A DNA stretch of 64,000 bases from positions 1-64,000 of the forward strand of contig NZ_FNYY01000001.1 of the NCBI RefSeq assembly GCF_900109145.1, in the 5' to 3' direction. Below the pieces are notes generated by a model. That model saw only the letters and a list, made by a program, of their open reading frames with translations. It did no database searches and had not been told where the DNA came from. Numbering within the stretch: position 1 is the first letter of the stretch; each line of letters opens with the position of its first letter. The translations under genes were made by a program, and so were the position numbers. Source of the stretch: Marinovum algicola (GTDB taxonomy: Bacteria > Pseudomonadota > Alphaproteobacteria > Rhodobacterales > Rhodobacteraceae). Of this stretch, positions 24,556 to 33,713 are shown piece by piece.

Positions 24556-25461
24556 TCAGACCACGCTGCGCGGGGTCTTGGGGACCGGCTTCGGCCCGCC
24601 CTGACGGGCCAGTTGCACCGCGAGGATGCCGCCGCCGACAATGGCCACGCCGATCATGTCGAGCGGCCCAAGCTTTTCGCCCAGCAGCAGCGCCGCGACG
24701 GCGACGCCAAAGAACGGGTTGAGGAAGTGGAAGGTCGAGGCCTTGACAGCGCCGATCCGGTTGACCAGCGTGAACCACACAAAGGTGGCGGCCAGGCCGG
24801 GCACCAGCGTGGTATAGAGAAAGGCCAGCACCAGCGGCCGGGTCACCTGCACCTCGAACGGCCATTCCAGCGCCGCCGAGGCCACCGCCAGAAGCGCCGC
24901 GCCCACAAGCATCTGCAAGCCGACGATCATCATCACATTGCCGCCCGACGAGGCGCCGCGCACCGAGAGCGTCGCCACGGTCAGCGCCACGGCGGCGATG
25001 ATGCAGAGCGAGAGACCGTTGAGATCGACGCCGGCGCCCAGCCGCGCGCCCATGATCAGCGTCACCCCGCCAAAGCCCGCCACCAGCCCGGCCACCGCCA
25101 GCCGTGGCAGCCGTTCGCGGAACACCAGCCAGCCGGCCAGCGCCACCATCAGCGGCATGGTCGAGGCGATGATCGAGGCCAGCGAGGCTTCGATGGTCTG
25201 CATGGCGATGAAATTCAGCCCGAGGTAGATGGCGTTCTGGCAGACGCCAAAGACCAGCGTGGCGCGCCATTGCGCCCGGGTCAGGCGAAAGCTCTGACCC
25301 ATGGCCAGCGCGAGGGCGATGCCGATCATGCCCGACAGCAGGAAGCGCAGCGCCAGCGAGCCCATCGGCGGGGCATATTCGACGATGATCCGCGCCGAGG
25401 TGAAGGCCGAAGACCACATGGCGGCAAAGGCCAGCCCCATCAAGATCGCGCGAATGTCCAT
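24556..25461 (-). CDS. DMT/EamA-family transporter
   Basis: This 301-residue protein has ten predicted membrane helices in two EamA repeats (residues 5-135 and 145-285). It carries the family landmarks AMWSSAFTSARI in helix 1 and FHFLNPFFGVAVAALLLGEKL in helix 9. The family exports metabolites such as amino acids or purines; the substrate is unknown. It is convergent with the sulfatase gene, 43 bp apart, and is probably a single-gene unit. Confidence 0.9.
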   Translation of the reverse strand: MDIRAILMGLAFAAMWSSAFTSARIIVEYAPPMGSLALRFLLSGMIGIALALAMGQSFRLTRAQWRATLVFGVCQNAIYLGLNFIAMQTIEASLASIIASTMPLMVALAGWLVFRERLPRLAVAGLVAGFGGVTLIMGARLGAGVDLNGLSLCIIAAVALTVATLSVRGASSGGNVMMIVGLQMLVGAALLAVASAALEWPFEVQVTRPLVLAFLYTTLVPGLAATFVWFTLVNRIGAVKASTFHFLNPFFGVAVAALLLGEKLGPLDMIGVAIVGGGILAVQLARQGGPKPVPKTPRSVV

Positions 25462-25510
25462 GACCGGTGTCCTGTGTTTGTCGGGAAGTTGCCCGCCGCC
25501 GCATGCCCGC

Positions 25511-25575
25511 GCCCCGGGCCCGATCCGGGGCCTCCTGCGGCGGAGGGGGAGGTCCCGGATCGGGTCCGGGACGCG
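25511..25575. repeat. Intergenic palindromic repeat pair (GGYCCCGGATC family)
   Basis: Two inverted copies of a GAGGYCCCGGATCRGGTCCGGG-like unit (25511-25535 and 25549-25575) can fold into one long hairpin. Similar units lie at 42283-42310, 55291-55354 and 58381-58403, always between genes. The size and placement fit a dispersed REP-like element of this genome. Confidence 0.6.
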
Positions 25576-25576
25576 G

Positions 25577-25702
25577 TTATTGCACCGCGCGGATGCCGCC
25601 GCCGACGGCGATCAGCCGGTCGATCTGCGCCCCGGTCTGTTGCCGCGCCTCGAGGCCGTCGCGCACCCCGGAAGTTCCGAGATCGAAGCCGAGATATGCC
25701 AT
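25577..25702 (-). pseudogene. xylB: Xylulokinase (FGGY kinase) remnant with large internal deletion
   Basis: The 41-codon frame starts MAYLGFDLGTSGV, the phosphate-1 loop that opens xylulokinases. It jumps directly to RDGLEARQQTGAQIDRLIAVGGGIRA, which resembles the adenosine-binding region found near residue 380-410 of the same family, and then stops. About 370 residues between the two, and the true C-terminus, are missing. The junction is in frame, so a short peptide could still be made, but it cannot be a kinase. The palindromic repeat begins directly after its stop, possibly marking the deletion end. No xylose or sugar kinase genes remain nearby. Confidence 0.68.
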
Positions 25703-25848
25703 GCCTGCGCCTTTCGCGTTGGTCCCGTCTCGCAGGCATTAGTACCAAGGCGCAGACGCGGGGCAAGGGGGAGATTTCCCAAGTGGTGGCGCGGCTTGAC
25801 CGGGTGCGTTATGCACAGGCAAATCGCAGCGAAACGGGGCCGGGACAG

Positions 25849-26529
25849 GTGCGCATCGTCAGCTACAACATTCGCAAGGCCGTGGGCCTTGACTGGCGCC
25901 GCGATCCCGAACGGATCGTGGCGGTGCTGGCCGAGATCGATGCCGATGTGATCCTCTTGCAGGAGGCCGACAAGCGGGTGCGCCGGCGCGAGGGCGTGCT
26001 GCCGCGCGACATTCTCTGCGGCGAGATGGGCTATGCGCTGGCCGAAGTAGCGATCCGGCCGCACAGCCACGGCTGGCACGGCAACGTGATCCTGGTGCGC
26101 CAGAGTTTTCCGATTGCCGAAACCCGGCGCATCGATCTGCCCTCGGCCGAACCGCGGGGCGCGGTCTCGGCCACGCTGGCCGATCCGCGGATCGAGGTGA
26201 TCGGCGTGCACCTCGGGCTCAACGCGGCGATGCGGCGCCGGCAACTCGCGGTGTTGCAGGCCTATCTGGCGCAGGCCGATCATCCGGTTGTCATCGGCGG
26301 CGATTTCAACGAATGGCGCCGCGGCAGCGACCATGTCGAAAACCTGGGCACCGTGATCGAACCCGGTCCCAGCTTTCACAGCCGGGTGCCGGTGGCGCAT
26401 CTCGACCGGTTCATCCTCAGCGGTGCACTGCGCCATGAAGGGTCGTTCGTGCACCGCTCGGATCTGGCGGCCCGCGCCTCGGACCACCTGCCGGTGGTGA
26501 TCGACGTTGCGCCGGAGAAGCCGGAATGA
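25849..26529 (+). CDS. Endonuclease/exonuclease/phosphatase-family protein
   Basis: This 226-residue protein of the EEP (DNase I-like) fold shows its metal and catalytic motifs: SYNIRKAVG at the N-terminus, ILLQEAD, VIGGDFNEW and SDHLPVV at the C-terminus. The family includes phosphodiesterases, nucleases and sphingomyelinase-like enzymes. The GTG at 25849 is chosen because it starts right at the first conserved strand (VRIVSYN); longer in-frame forms lack protein-like sequence. The stop overlaps the cardiolipin synthase ATG as ATGA. In many proteobacteria an EEP gene is paired with a phospholipase D-type synthase, so a membrane-lipid role is plausible. Confidence 0.82.
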   Translation: MRIVSYNIRKAVGLDWRRDPERIVAVLAEIDADVILLQEADKRVRRREGVLPRDILCGEMGYALAEVAIRPHSHGWHGNVILVRQSFPIAETRRIDLPSAEPRGAVSATLADPRIEVIGVHLGLNAAMRRRQLAVLQAYLAQADHPVVIGGDFNEWRRGSDHVENLGTVIEPGPSFHSRVPVAHLDRFILSGALRHEGSFVHRSDLAARASDHLPVVIDVAPEKPE

Positions 26530-27962
26530 TCCTGAACACTCTGCTGGTCCTGCACGGGCTGATCGTCCTGTCCTTTACCATCCGCATCCTGGTGCGCGAC
26601 GACCTGACGCCGCCGGCGCGGCTGGCCTGGTTCATCGCGCTGATCCTGCTGCCGCTGGCCGGCTCGGCGGCCTATTTTCTCTTTGGCGAGGTCGATCTCG
26701 GGCACCGCGCGCGCAAGCGCCACCGCGAGATCTTTGCCCTGATCCGCACCCGCGCCGCCCGCTTCATGGGCATGCCGGACGGCGTGGCGCAGTTGATCGA
26801 ACGCGACTATCAGCCAGCCTTTGCCTATGCCGCCAGCATCAACGGATTTTACCCGGTGCCGGGCAACCGCGCCGCGCTCATGGCCGACAGCAGCGATTAT
26901 CTCGACCGGTTGATCGCCGATATCGATGCCGCCACCGACACCGTGCATGTGATGTCCTACATCTGGCTCGAGGATTACACCGGCCGTGCCATCGGCCGGG
27001 CGCTGATGCGGGCGGCGCGGCGCGGGGTGACCTGCCGGGCGATTGCCGACGGGCTGGGCGCGCGGCTGATGATCAAGGGGCCGCTCTGGCAGGAGATGAA
27101 GGAAGCCGGCGTCGAGCTGGCCATCGCCTTTCCCTTCAGCAACGTGCTGCGCACCCTGGCCACCAGCCGCATCGACCTGCGCAATCACCGCAAGATCTCG
27201 GTGATCGACGGGCGCATCACCTATTGCGGCAGCCAGAACACCGCCGACCCCGAATTTCGCATCAAGGCGCGTTTTGCGCCCTGGGTCGACATCATGCTGC
27301 GGCTGACCGGGCCGGTGGTCGATCAGAACCAGCTGCTATTTGCCTCGGACTGGATGCAGGCCACCGGCGAGGTGCTGGACGAGCTGCAACTGGTGGCCGA
27401 GCGTCACGACGACGGCTTTGCCGCGCAGGTGATCGGCGACGGCCCGACCGAGCGTCACGGTGCCACGCCGCAGCTGTTTTCCGGTCTGCTCGGCTGTGCC
27501 CGCGAACAGATCGTGCTGACGACACCCTATTTCGTGCCCGACACCACAGTGCTTGAGGCGCTGTTGGCTGCCGCGCTGCGCGGGGTGCGGGTGGTGCTGA
27601 TCTTTCCGCGCCGCAACGACAGCTGGTTTGTCGCCGCTGCCAGCCGCAGCTACTACCACCGGCTGCTCGATGCCGGCTGCGAGATCTTTGAGTATTGCGA
27701 CGGGCTGTTGCACGCCAAGACCCTGACGATCGACGGCTGCGTCAGCCTGATCGGCTCGTCCAACCTCGACCTGCGCAGCTTCGACCTGAATTATGAAAAC
27801 AACATCCTGTTGCAGGACCGCGCGATCACCCGTCAAATCCATGCCCGCCAGCAGAGCTATCTGCCCCGTTCGCGGCCGGTGACGCTCGACGAGGTGCTGC
27901 TATGGCCGTACTTGCGGCGGATCTGGAACAATATGGCCGCCACCATCGGGCCGATCCTCTGA
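26526..27962 (+). CDS. cls: Cardiolipin synthase (phospholipase D superfamily)
   Basis: This 478-residue protein has two N-terminal membrane helices (about 5-25 and 35-55). Two HKD catalytic motifs follow: HRKISVIDG near residue 221 and HAKTLTIDG near 395, each followed by a G-S-x-N segment. This layout and length match bacterial cardiolipin synthases, which condense phosphatidylglycerol. The gene is translationally coupled to the upstream EEP protein. Confidence 0.92.
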   Translation: MILNTLLVLHGLIVLSFTIRILVRDDLTPPARLAWFIALILLPLAGSAAYFLFGEVDLGHRARKRHREIFALIRTRAARFMGMPDGVAQLIERDYQPAFAYAASINGFYPVPGNRAALMADSSDYLDRLIADIDAATDTVHVMSYIWLEDYTGRAIGRALMRAARRGVTCRAIADGLGARLMIKGPLWQEMKEAGVELAIAFPFSNVLRTLATSRIDLRNHRKISVIDGRITYCGSQNTADPEFRIKARFAPWVDIMLRLTGPVVDQNQLLFASDWMQATGEVLDELQLVAERHDDGFAAQVIGDGPTERHGATPQLFSGLLGCAREQIVLTTPYFVPDTTVLEALLAAALRGVRVVLIFPRRNDSWFVAAASRSYYHRLLDAGCEIFEYCDGLLHAKTLTIDGCVSLIGSSNLDLRSFDLNYENNILLQDRAITRQIHARQQSYLPRSRPVTLDEVLLWPYLRRIWNNMAATIGPIL

Positions 27963-28049
27963 CCACCGTCGCGGTTGCAAAACGCTGCCGCATCTGAAAT
28001 GCACACGCAACGCGTTATCAGCCGGGATCGCAGAGTGATCGCCCAGGAC

Positions 28050-28811
28050 ATGACACAGATCGGCCGGACACCGGCGGCCCCGGTCCGGCAGGCAAGCCAG
28101 CTGCACCTCGAGGCCGCGCGCTTTGCCCATGGCGAAAAAGTGGTGCTCGACGCCCTGACGCTCGATCTCGCCGTGACCCGGCTGGCCGTGGTCGGCCGCA
28201 ACGGCTCCGGCAAGTCGACGCTGGCGCGGCTTCTGGCCGGGCTGGTCGCGCCGCAGGAGGGCCGGGTGCGGATCAACGGCACCGATGTGGCGCGCGACCG
28301 CAAGGCGGCGCTGGGCGAGGTCGGCATCCTGTTTCAGAACCCCGACCACCAGATCATCTTTCCCACCGTGCTCGAGGAACTGGCCTTCGGACTGGCCCAG
28401 CAAGGACGCAAGAAAGCCGCCGCCGAGGCGGCGGCGCGCGCGGTGCTGGCGCGCTTTGGCAAGAGCCACTGGGAAGCGGCTTATATCAACACGCTGAGTC
28501 ACGGGCAGAAACATCTTGTCTGCCTGATGGCGGTCACCGCGATGGCGCCCCGGCTGCTGATCCTCGACGAGCCCTTTGCCGGGCTCGACATTCCCACCCG
28601 GGCCCAGCTCTCGCGGTATCTGAGCCATTACACCGGCAACCTGATCCATATCAGCCACGATCCGGCCGACCTGGCGGGATATGACCAGGCGCTCTGGCTG
28701 GAGCGCGGGCAGATCGCGGCGCTGGGCGCGCGCGACAGGGTGATCGCGGACTATGTCGCGCGGATGACCGAACTGGGAGAGGCCGATGATATCGCTGACC
28801 TCGCCGGTTAG
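28050..28811 (+). CDS. bioM: Biotin ECF transporter ATPase BioM
   Basis: This is an ABC ATPase of about 253 residues with Walker A (GRNGSGKST), Q-loop (FQNPDHQIIFP), an LSHGQ signature (variant of LSGGQ) and Walker B (LLILDEPFAGLD). It lies immediately before bioN and bioY and matches the energising subunit of biotin importers. Starts at 27999 (ATG) and 27975 (TTG) are also in frame. The 28050 ATG leaves a short N-terminal extension before the first strand and is the most family-like, but no start has a clear ribosome site. Confidence 0.88.
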   Translation: MTQIGRTPAAPVRQASQLHLEAARFAHGEKVVLDALTLDLAVTRLAVVGRNGSGKSTLARLLAGLVAPQEGRVRINGTDVARDRKAALGEVGILFQNPDHQIIFPTVLEELAFGLAQQGRKKAAAEAAARAVLARFGKSHWEAAYINTLSHGQKHLVCLMAVTAMAPRLLILDEPFAGLDIPTRAQLSRYLSHYTGNLIHISHDPADLAGYDQALWLERGQIAALGARDRVIADYVARMTELGEADDIADLAG

Positions 28812-29397
28812 AACCCGCGCCCACGACTGGCCCGCCGGGGCCAAGCTGGCCGCGCTTTGCGGCGCGACGCTGGGGCTGTTCTTCATCGAAAACCTGACGG
28901 CGCATCTGGTGATCCTGGCCGGGGTGCTGGCGCTTTATGCGGCACCGGGGCGGGTGTTTCTGCGCAACGGGCTGCGCCAACTCTGGATGCTCTGGCCCTT
29001 CGTGCTGGTGGTGGCGCTCTATCATCTGATCGACGGCAGCGTGGGGCAGGGGGCGGTGATCCTTCTGCGGCTGGTCTCGGCGGTGGCGCTGGCCAATCTG
29101 GTGACGATGACCACCCGGCTGTCCGACATGATCGCCGTGGTGCACTGGCTCTGCACACCGCTCCGGGCGCTGGGCCTCAGCACGCGGCCGCTCGAGATCG
29201 CCATCGCGCTTGTCATCCGCATGACGCCGGTGCTGCTGACCAAGGGCCGCGCGCTGTCCGACGCCTGGCGTGCGCGCTCGCCCCGCCGCGCCAACTGGCG
29301 TATCATTCTGCCGTTCACGCTTCTGGCGCTGGACGACGCCGATCACATCTCCGACGCGCTCAGGGCGCGCGGGGGGCTTGTTTCCAAGGAGGACTGA
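28786..29397 (+). CDS. bioN: Biotin ECF transporter T-component BioN
   Basis: This 203-residue membrane protein has four to five helices. The cytoplasmic region carries the two Ala-Arg-Ser/Gly coupling motifs (AWRARSPRR and ALRARGGL) that transmit ATPase movement to the substrate-binding subunit. It overlaps bioM by 26 bp in another frame and precedes bioY by three bases. Together the three genes form a complete dedicated biotin importer. Confidence 0.9.
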   Translation: MISLTSPVRTRAHDWPAGAKLAALCGATLGLFFIENLTAHLVILAGVLALYAAPGRVFLRNGLRQLWMLWPFVLVVALYHLIDGSVGQGAVILLRLVSAVALANLVTMTTRLSDMIAVVHWLCTPLRALGLSTRPLEIAIALVIRMTPVLLTKGRALSDAWRARSPRRANWRIILPFTLLALDDADHISDALRARGGLVSKED

Positions 29398-29400
29398 GAA

Positions 29401-29949
29401 ATGGAACGAAACGTCGTCATGATTGCGCTCTTTGCGGCGCTGATCGCGGTGCTGGGGCTGATCCCCAAGATTCAGCTGGGCTTCGGCGTGCCGATCACCG
29501 CGCAGACCCTGGGCGTGATGCTGGCGGGAACCGTGCTGGGCGCGCGGCGCGGCGCGCTGTCAGTGCTGCTTTTCCTGCTGCTGGTGGCAATCGGCCTGCC
29601 GCTCCTGTCGGGCGGCCGTGGCGGGCTTGGCGTCTTTGCCTCGCCATCGGTGGGCTTCCTGATCGGCTGGCCGGTGGCGGCCTACGTGACCGGCTGGATC
29701 GTCGAGCACTGGCGCGGCGCGCCGCTGACGCTGGTCGCCGGCGTGGCCTCGGTGATCGGCGGCATCGTGGCGCTTTATGGCTTCGGCATCGTCGGCATGT
29801 CGATCATGTTGGAAAAGTCGCTGCTGGAAGCCACCGCGCTGGTCACCGCCTTCATTCCCGGCGACATGCTGAAAGCGGCGATTGCGGGCATGCTGACCGC
29901 AGCGCTGGCCAAGGCGCGGCCGGCCAGCGTGCTGTCGCGCGCGGTCTGA
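29401..29949 (+). CDS. bioY: Biotin-binding S-component BioY
   Basis: This 182-residue integral membrane protein has six helices and the BioY signature GVPITAQTLGVMLAG near residue 30. It also has the conserved region PSVGFLIGWPVAAY. It binds biotin with high affinity and is powered by BioMN. The ribosome site AAGGAGGACTGAGAA overlaps the end of bioN. The usual BioR operator palindrome (TTATMKATAA) is not evident upstream of bioM. Confidence 0.94.
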   Translation: MERNVVMIALFAALIAVLGLIPKIQLGFGVPITAQTLGVMLAGTVLGARRGALSVLLFLLLVAIGLPLLSGGRGGLGVFASPSVGFLIGWPVAAYVTGWIVEHWRGAPLTLVAGVASVIGGIVALYGFGIVGMSIMLEKSLLEATALVTAFIPGDMLKAAIAGMLTAALAKARPASVLSRAV

Positions 29950-30012
29950 GACCCCGGCGCTCCAATCCACGAAGCGCCCGGCCGGTCCGGGCGTTTCGCA
30001 TGTCTGCACGGG

Positions 30013-30381
30013 CTATCTGTGAAAGGCGTAGCCGGCCTTGACCAGAATGTCGCCGACATCCCACTGACCGATCTTGCACGTGCCGTTGAGCCGACCCTTG
30101 CCGTCGATATGGGTGATCCGGCACACCGCCGGCTTGCCGCCGATGCTGTTGTCGATGGCCCGCAGGGCACGCCTGGCGTCGCGGTCCGACATCTGGACGT
30201 TGTCGATATTGGCCAGCCGCACCCGCTGATCCGCCACCCGCACGCTGTCGAGCGCCTCGGCATAGCCGTCATCGGGATGGACATAGGCCCAGATCTCGCC
30301 GCGCAGCGTCTCGGCGGCGGCAACAGGAAGCCCGGCGCAGAGCGTCAGGGCGGTCATCAGGATCGTCTTTCTTGCGTTCAA
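30013..30381 (-). CDS. Secreted SNase-like small protein
   Basis: This 122-residue protein has a Sec signal peptide (TILMTALTLCAGLPVAAAE). The rest resembles the OB-fold of staphylococcal nuclease homologues (VRVADQRVRLANIDNVQ, then GRLNGTC and DVGDILVKAGYAF). The Arg of the first motif is kept, but the nuclease Asp-Thr-x-Glu signature after it is not (NVQMSD). It may therefore bind rather than cut nucleic acid. The start is TTG at 30381, supported by AAGGAG seven bases upstream; an ATG eight codons later would shorten the signal peptide. It stands alone and points away from the ribosomal genes. Confidence 0.7.
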   Translation of the reverse strand: MNARKTILMTALTLCAGLPVAAAETLRGEIWAYVHPDDGYAEALDSVRVADQRVRLANIDNVQMSDRDARRALRAIDNSIGGKPAVCRITHIDGKGRLNGTCKIGQWDVGDILVKAGYAFHR

Positions 30382-30664
30382 CTTCGTACTCCTTGGTCTT
30401 GGGCCGAATCACAGCGGCGCCACCCAGACTAGACCGAATGCGATTTTTCGAATAATGCCGCGTTTCCGCCGCCTTGCCCCGAACGTTTGGCAAAAGCCGG
30501 GCCCAGCATGTGCCGCATCCCGCCGCGGCCTTGCCGGCATGGGCCGAAAAGGGTTGCCAACCCGGCGAAGCTGACCTATACGGCGCGCTCATCCATGCAC
30601 TCCAGCGGACCTAGGGTGACCCTTCTTGGGGGCCCTCCGTTGATGTTGAGAAAGGAAAAAGGCG

Positions 30665-30865
30665 ATGAACGCCAAGGAACTGCGTGACAAGACGCCGGAT
30701 CAGCTTCGCGAAGATCTGGCCAACCTGAAAAAAGAATCGTTCAACCTGCGCTTCCAGCAGGCCACCGGCTCGATGGAAAACACCGCCCGCATGCGCGCTG
30801 TGAAGCGTGACGTGGCGCGTGTGAAAACCGTGCTGAACGAAAAAGCCGCTGCGGCCGCTGAATAA
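30665..30865 (+). CDS. rpmC: 50S ribosomal protein L29
   Basis: The 66-residue protein matches L29: [18 protein letters not shown], then the [15 protein letters not shown] helix hairpin. L29 lies at the exit of the peptide tunnel. In most bacteria it follows rplP; here it is the first ribosomal gene after a 283-bp gap and an unrelated minus-strand gene, so the S10 operon is interrupted at this point. An AAAGGAAAAAGG ribosome site precedes the ATG. Confidence 0.97.
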   Translation: MNAKELRDKTPDQLREDLANLKKESFNLRFQQATGSMENTARMRAVKRDVARVKTVLNEKAAAAAE

Positions 30866-30877
30866 GGAGCCTGAGAC

Positions 30878-31108
30878 ATGCCCAAACGTATCCTTTCCGG
30901 CACCGTGACCAGCGACGCCAACGAACAGACTGTAACCGTGTCGGTTGAACGCCGCTTCAAGCACCCGGTTCTCAAGAAAACCATCCGTAAGTCCAAGAAG
31001 TATCGGGCTCACGATGAAAAGAACGCCTTCAAGGTCGGTGACACTGTCCGCATCATCGAATGCGCGCCGAAATCGAAGACGAAACGCTGGGAGGTTCTGG
31101 AGGCGTAA
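30878..31108 (+). CDS. rpsQ: 30S ribosomal protein S17
   Basis: The 76-residue protein has the S17 OB-fold sequence ([20 protein letters not shown], then the [18 protein letters not shown] basic loop). It binds the 5' domain of 16S rRNA early in 30S assembly. It lies 12 bp after rpmC in the usual order, with AAGGAG upstream of the ATG. Confidence 0.98.
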   Translation: MPKRILSGTVTSDANEQTVTVSVERRFKHPVLKKTIRKSKKYRAHDEKNAFKVGDTVRIIECAPKSKTKRWEVLEA

Positions 31109-31185
31109 GCCTCTCGAACCTTTTGGTTTGATCGAAACCCTGGGGAACAGGCCAGCATAGCCCCCCAAAGGTCAGGAGAAACCCC

Positions 31186-31554
31186 ATGATCCAGATGCAG
31201 ACCAATCTGGATGTCGCTGACAACTCCGGCGCGCGCCGGGTGCAGTGCATCAAGGTTCTGGGTGGTTCCAAGCGTAAATACGCCTCCGTCGGCGACATCA
31301 TTGTCGTCTCGGTGAAGGAAGCCATCCCGCGCGGTCGCGTGAAGAAAGGTGACGTCCGCAAGGCCGTCGTCGTGCGCACCGCCAAGGAAGTTCGCCGTGA
31401 AGACGGCACCGCGATCCGCTTCGATCGCAACGCAGCCGTGATCCTCAACAACGCCGGCGAGCCCGTCGGCACCCGTATCTTCGGGCCGGTTGTGCGTGAG
31501 CTGCGTGCCAAGAACTTCATGAAAATCATCTCGCTCGCTCCGGAGGTGCTGTAA
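31186..31554 (+). CDS. rplN: 50S ribosomal protein L14
   Basis: The 122-residue protein starts [20 protein letters not shown], the invariant L14 N-terminus, and has the expected full length. It lies at the subunit interface beside L19 and is the docking site of the silencing factor RsfS. The stop overlaps the next ATG (TAATG). A 77-bp gap precedes it, with AGGAGA near the start. Confidence 0.98.
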   Translation: MIQMQTNLDVADNSGARRVQCIKVLGGSKRKYASVGDIIVVSVKEAIPRGRVKKGDVRKAVVVRTAKEVRREDGTAIRFDRNAAVILNNAGEPVGTRIFGPVVRELRAKNFMKIISLAPEVL

Positions 31555-31865
31555 TGGCTGCCAAACTCCGCAAAGGCGACAAGGTCGTCGTGCTTGCCGG
31601 CAAGGACAAGGGCAAAGAGGGCACCATCTCCTCGGTTGACCCCAAGTCCGGCAAGGCCATCGTGGACGGTGTCAACATCTCGATCCGCGCCACCCGTCAG
31701 ACCCAGTCCAGCCAAGGTGGCCGCATCCCGAAAGCGATGCCGATCCAGCTGTCGAACCTGGCGCTGCTTGATGCCAACGGCAAGGCCACCCGCGTCGGCT
31801 TCCGCATGGAAGGTGACAAGAAGGTCCGTTTTGCCAAGACCACGGGGGACGTGATCGATGCTTGA
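31554..31865 (+). CDS. rplX: 50S ribosomal protein L24
   Basis: The 103-residue protein opens with the KOW motif ([20 protein letters not shown]) and has the L24 length. It initiates 50S assembly by binding 23S rRNA domain I. It overlaps rplN by one base and rplE by eight bases in a different frame, implying coupled translation. Confidence 0.97.
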   Translation: MAAKLRKGDKVVVLAGKDKGKEGTISSVDPKSGKAIVDGVNISIRATRQTQSSQGGRIPKAMPIQLSNLALLDANGKATRVGFRMEGDKKVRFAKTTGDVIDA

Positions 31866-32421
31866 TGCTGCAACCTATACCCCGCGCCTGCGCACGCTTT
31901 ATCAGGACACCATCCGTGGCGCTCTGAAAGAAGAATTCGGCTACAAGAACGAGATGCAGATCCCGCGTGTGGACAAGATCGTTCTGAACATCGGCTGTGG
32001 CCGTGCCGCCGTGAAAGACAGCAAGAAAGCCAAGTCGGCCCAGGCCGATCTGACGGCGATTGCCGGTCAACACGCGGTCATCACCACCGCCAAGAACTCG
32101 ATCGCGGGTTTCCGCGTCCGTGAAGGCATGCCGATGGGGGCGAAAGTCACCCTGCGCGGCGCCCGCATGTACGATTTCCTCGATCGTCTGATCAACGTGG
32201 CAATGCCCCGTATCCGCGACTTCCGCGGCATTTCGGGCAAGTCGTTCGATGGCCGTGGCAACTATGCCCTGGGCATCAAGGAGCACATCGTGTTCCCCGA
32301 GATCGACTTCGACAAGGTGGACGAGCCCTGGGGCCTGGACATCGTGATCGCCACCACCGCGACAAACGACGACGAAGCCAAGGCGCTGTTGAAAGCATTC
32401 AACATGCCCTTCAACTCGTAA
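31858..32421 (+). CDS. rplE: 50S ribosomal protein L5
   Basis: The 187-residue protein matches L5 over its whole length ([20 protein letters not shown] at the start, [38 protein letters not shown]). It forms the central protuberance with 5S rRNA. The first codons overlap the end of rplX. Confidence 0.98.
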   Translation: MLDAATYTPRLRTLYQDTIRGALKEEFGYKNEMQIPRVDKIVLNIGCGRAAVKDSKKAKSAQADLTAIAGQHAVITTAKNSIAGFRVREGMPMGAKVTLRGARMYDFLDRLINVAMPRIRDFRGISGKSFDGRGNYALGIKEHIVFPEIDFDKVDEPWGLDIVIATTATNDDEAKALLKAFNMPFNS

Positions 32422-32442
32422 TCGCGGGAAGAGGATTAAGAC

Positions 32443-32748
32443 ATGGCTAAAAAAGCAATGATCGAACGCGAGAAGAAGCGCGAGAAGCTGGTGGCGAAAT
32501 ACGCCGCCAAGCGCGCCGAACTCAAGGAAATCGCAACCGACGAGTCGAAGCCGATGGAAGAGCGCTTCAAGGCGCGCCTGAAGCTGGCAAAACTGCCGCG
32601 CAACAGCTCGCCCACCCGTCTGCACAACCGCTGCCAGCTGACCGGTCGTCCCCATGCGTACTACCGCAAGCTGAAAATCAGCCGTATCGCGCTGCGGGAT
32701 CTGGGCTCCAAGGGCCTGCTTCCCGGCATGGTCAAGTCGAGCTGGTAA
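32443..32748 (+). CDS. rpsN: 30S ribosomal protein S14 (zinc-independent type)
   Basis: The 101-residue protein is the long form of S14. The C-terminal half has [20 protein letters not shown] but lacks the paired CxxC of the short zinc-binding paralogue, so zinc is not required. It binds the 3' domain of 16S rRNA. AGGATTAAGAC precedes the ATG, 21 bp after rplE. Confidence 0.97.
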   Translation: MAKKAMIEREKKREKLVAKYAAKRAELKEIATDESKPMEERFKARLKLAKLPRNSSPTRLHNRCQLTGRPHAYYRKLKISRIALRDLGSKGLLPGMVKSSW

Positions 32749-32762
32749 GGGAGGGTATATAG

Positions 32763-33155
32763 ATGAACGATCCTATCGGCGATATGCTCACCCGTATCCG
32801 CAACGCATCGCTGCGTGGCAAGTCGACCGTGTCGACCCCGGCCTCGAAGCTGCGTGCCTGGGTGCTCGATGTTCTCGCGGACGAAGGCTATATCCGCGGC
32901 TACGAGAAAACCACCGACGAGCGCGGCCACCCCGCTCTCGAAATCAGCCTGAAATACTACGACGGCACCTCCGTCATCCGCGAACTCAAGCGGGTGTCGA
33001 CTCCGGGCCGTCGCGTGTATCTGGGTGTGGACGAGATTCCCACGGTCCGTCAGGGTCTTGGCGTTTCCATCGTGTCCACCTCGAAAGGCGTCATGTCGGA
33101 TGCAAACGCTCGCTCTGCCAACGTTGGCGGCGAAGTGCTTTGCACCGTATTCTAA
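32763..33155 (+). CDS. rpsH: 30S ribosomal protein S8
   Basis: The 130-residue protein matches S8 ([59 protein letters not shown]). In E. coli S8 represses the spc operon by binding the mRNA near rplE; a similar feedback is possible here but no copy of that site was located. GGGAGGG precedes the ATG. Confidence 0.98.
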   Translation: MNDPIGDMLTRIRNASLRGKSTVSTPASKLRAWVLDVLADEGYIRGYEKTTDERGHPALEISLKYYDGTSVIRELKRVSTPGRRVYLGVDEIPTVRQGLGVSIVSTSKGVMSDANARSANVGGEVLCTVF

Positions 33156-33168
33156 GGAGGGCTGTGTA

Positions 33169-33702
33169 ATGTCTCGTATCGGCAAACAGCCTGTCGCTCT
33201 GCCCGATGGCGTCTCTGCGACGATTTCCGGCCAGACCATCGAAGTCAAAGGCCCGAAAGGCGCTCAGAGCTTCACCGCGACCGACGATGTGACGCTGACC
33301 GTCGAAGACGGCGCCGTCTCCGTCGCGCCGCGCGGCAAGTCCAAGCGGGCGCGTCAGCAGTGGGGCATGAGCCGCACTGTGGTGGCCAACATGGTCACCG
33401 GCGTCAGCGGCAGCTTCAAGAAAGAGCTTGAAATCCAGGGCGTCGGTTACCGGGCGCAGCTTCAGGGCAAGGTCCTGAAACTGAACCTCGGCCTGTCGCA
33501 CGACGTGGATTTCGAAGTTCCGGAAGGTATCACGATCACCGTCCCGAAACCGACCGAGATCATTGTCGAAGGCAATGACATCCAGCAGGTCGGCCAAGTG
33601 GCGGCGAACATCCGTGACTGGCGCAAGCCCGAGCCCTACAAGGGCAAAGGCATCCGCTACAAGGGTGAGTATATCTTCCAGAAGGAAGGCAAGAAGAAGT
33701 AA
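33169..33702 (+). CDS. rplF: 50S ribosomal protein L6
   Basis: The 177-residue protein has the two homologous L6 domains, beginning [15 protein letters not shown] and ending [20 protein letters not shown]. The start is set by AAGGAGG at 33154-33160, eight bases before the ATG. In-frame sequence upstream of this start runs through rpsH and is not coding. L6 lies near the factor-binding site of the 50S subunit. Confidence 0.97.
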   Translation: MSRIGKQPVALPDGVSATISGQTIEVKGPKGAQSFTATDDVTLTVEDGAVSVAPRGKSKRARQQWGMSRTVVANMVTGVSGSFKKELEIQGVGYRAQLQGKVLKLNLGLSHDVDFEVPEGITITVPKPTEIIVEGNDIQQVGQVAANIRDWRKPEPYKGKGIRYKGEYIFQKEGKKK

Positions 33703-33713
33703 GGACGCGGACA

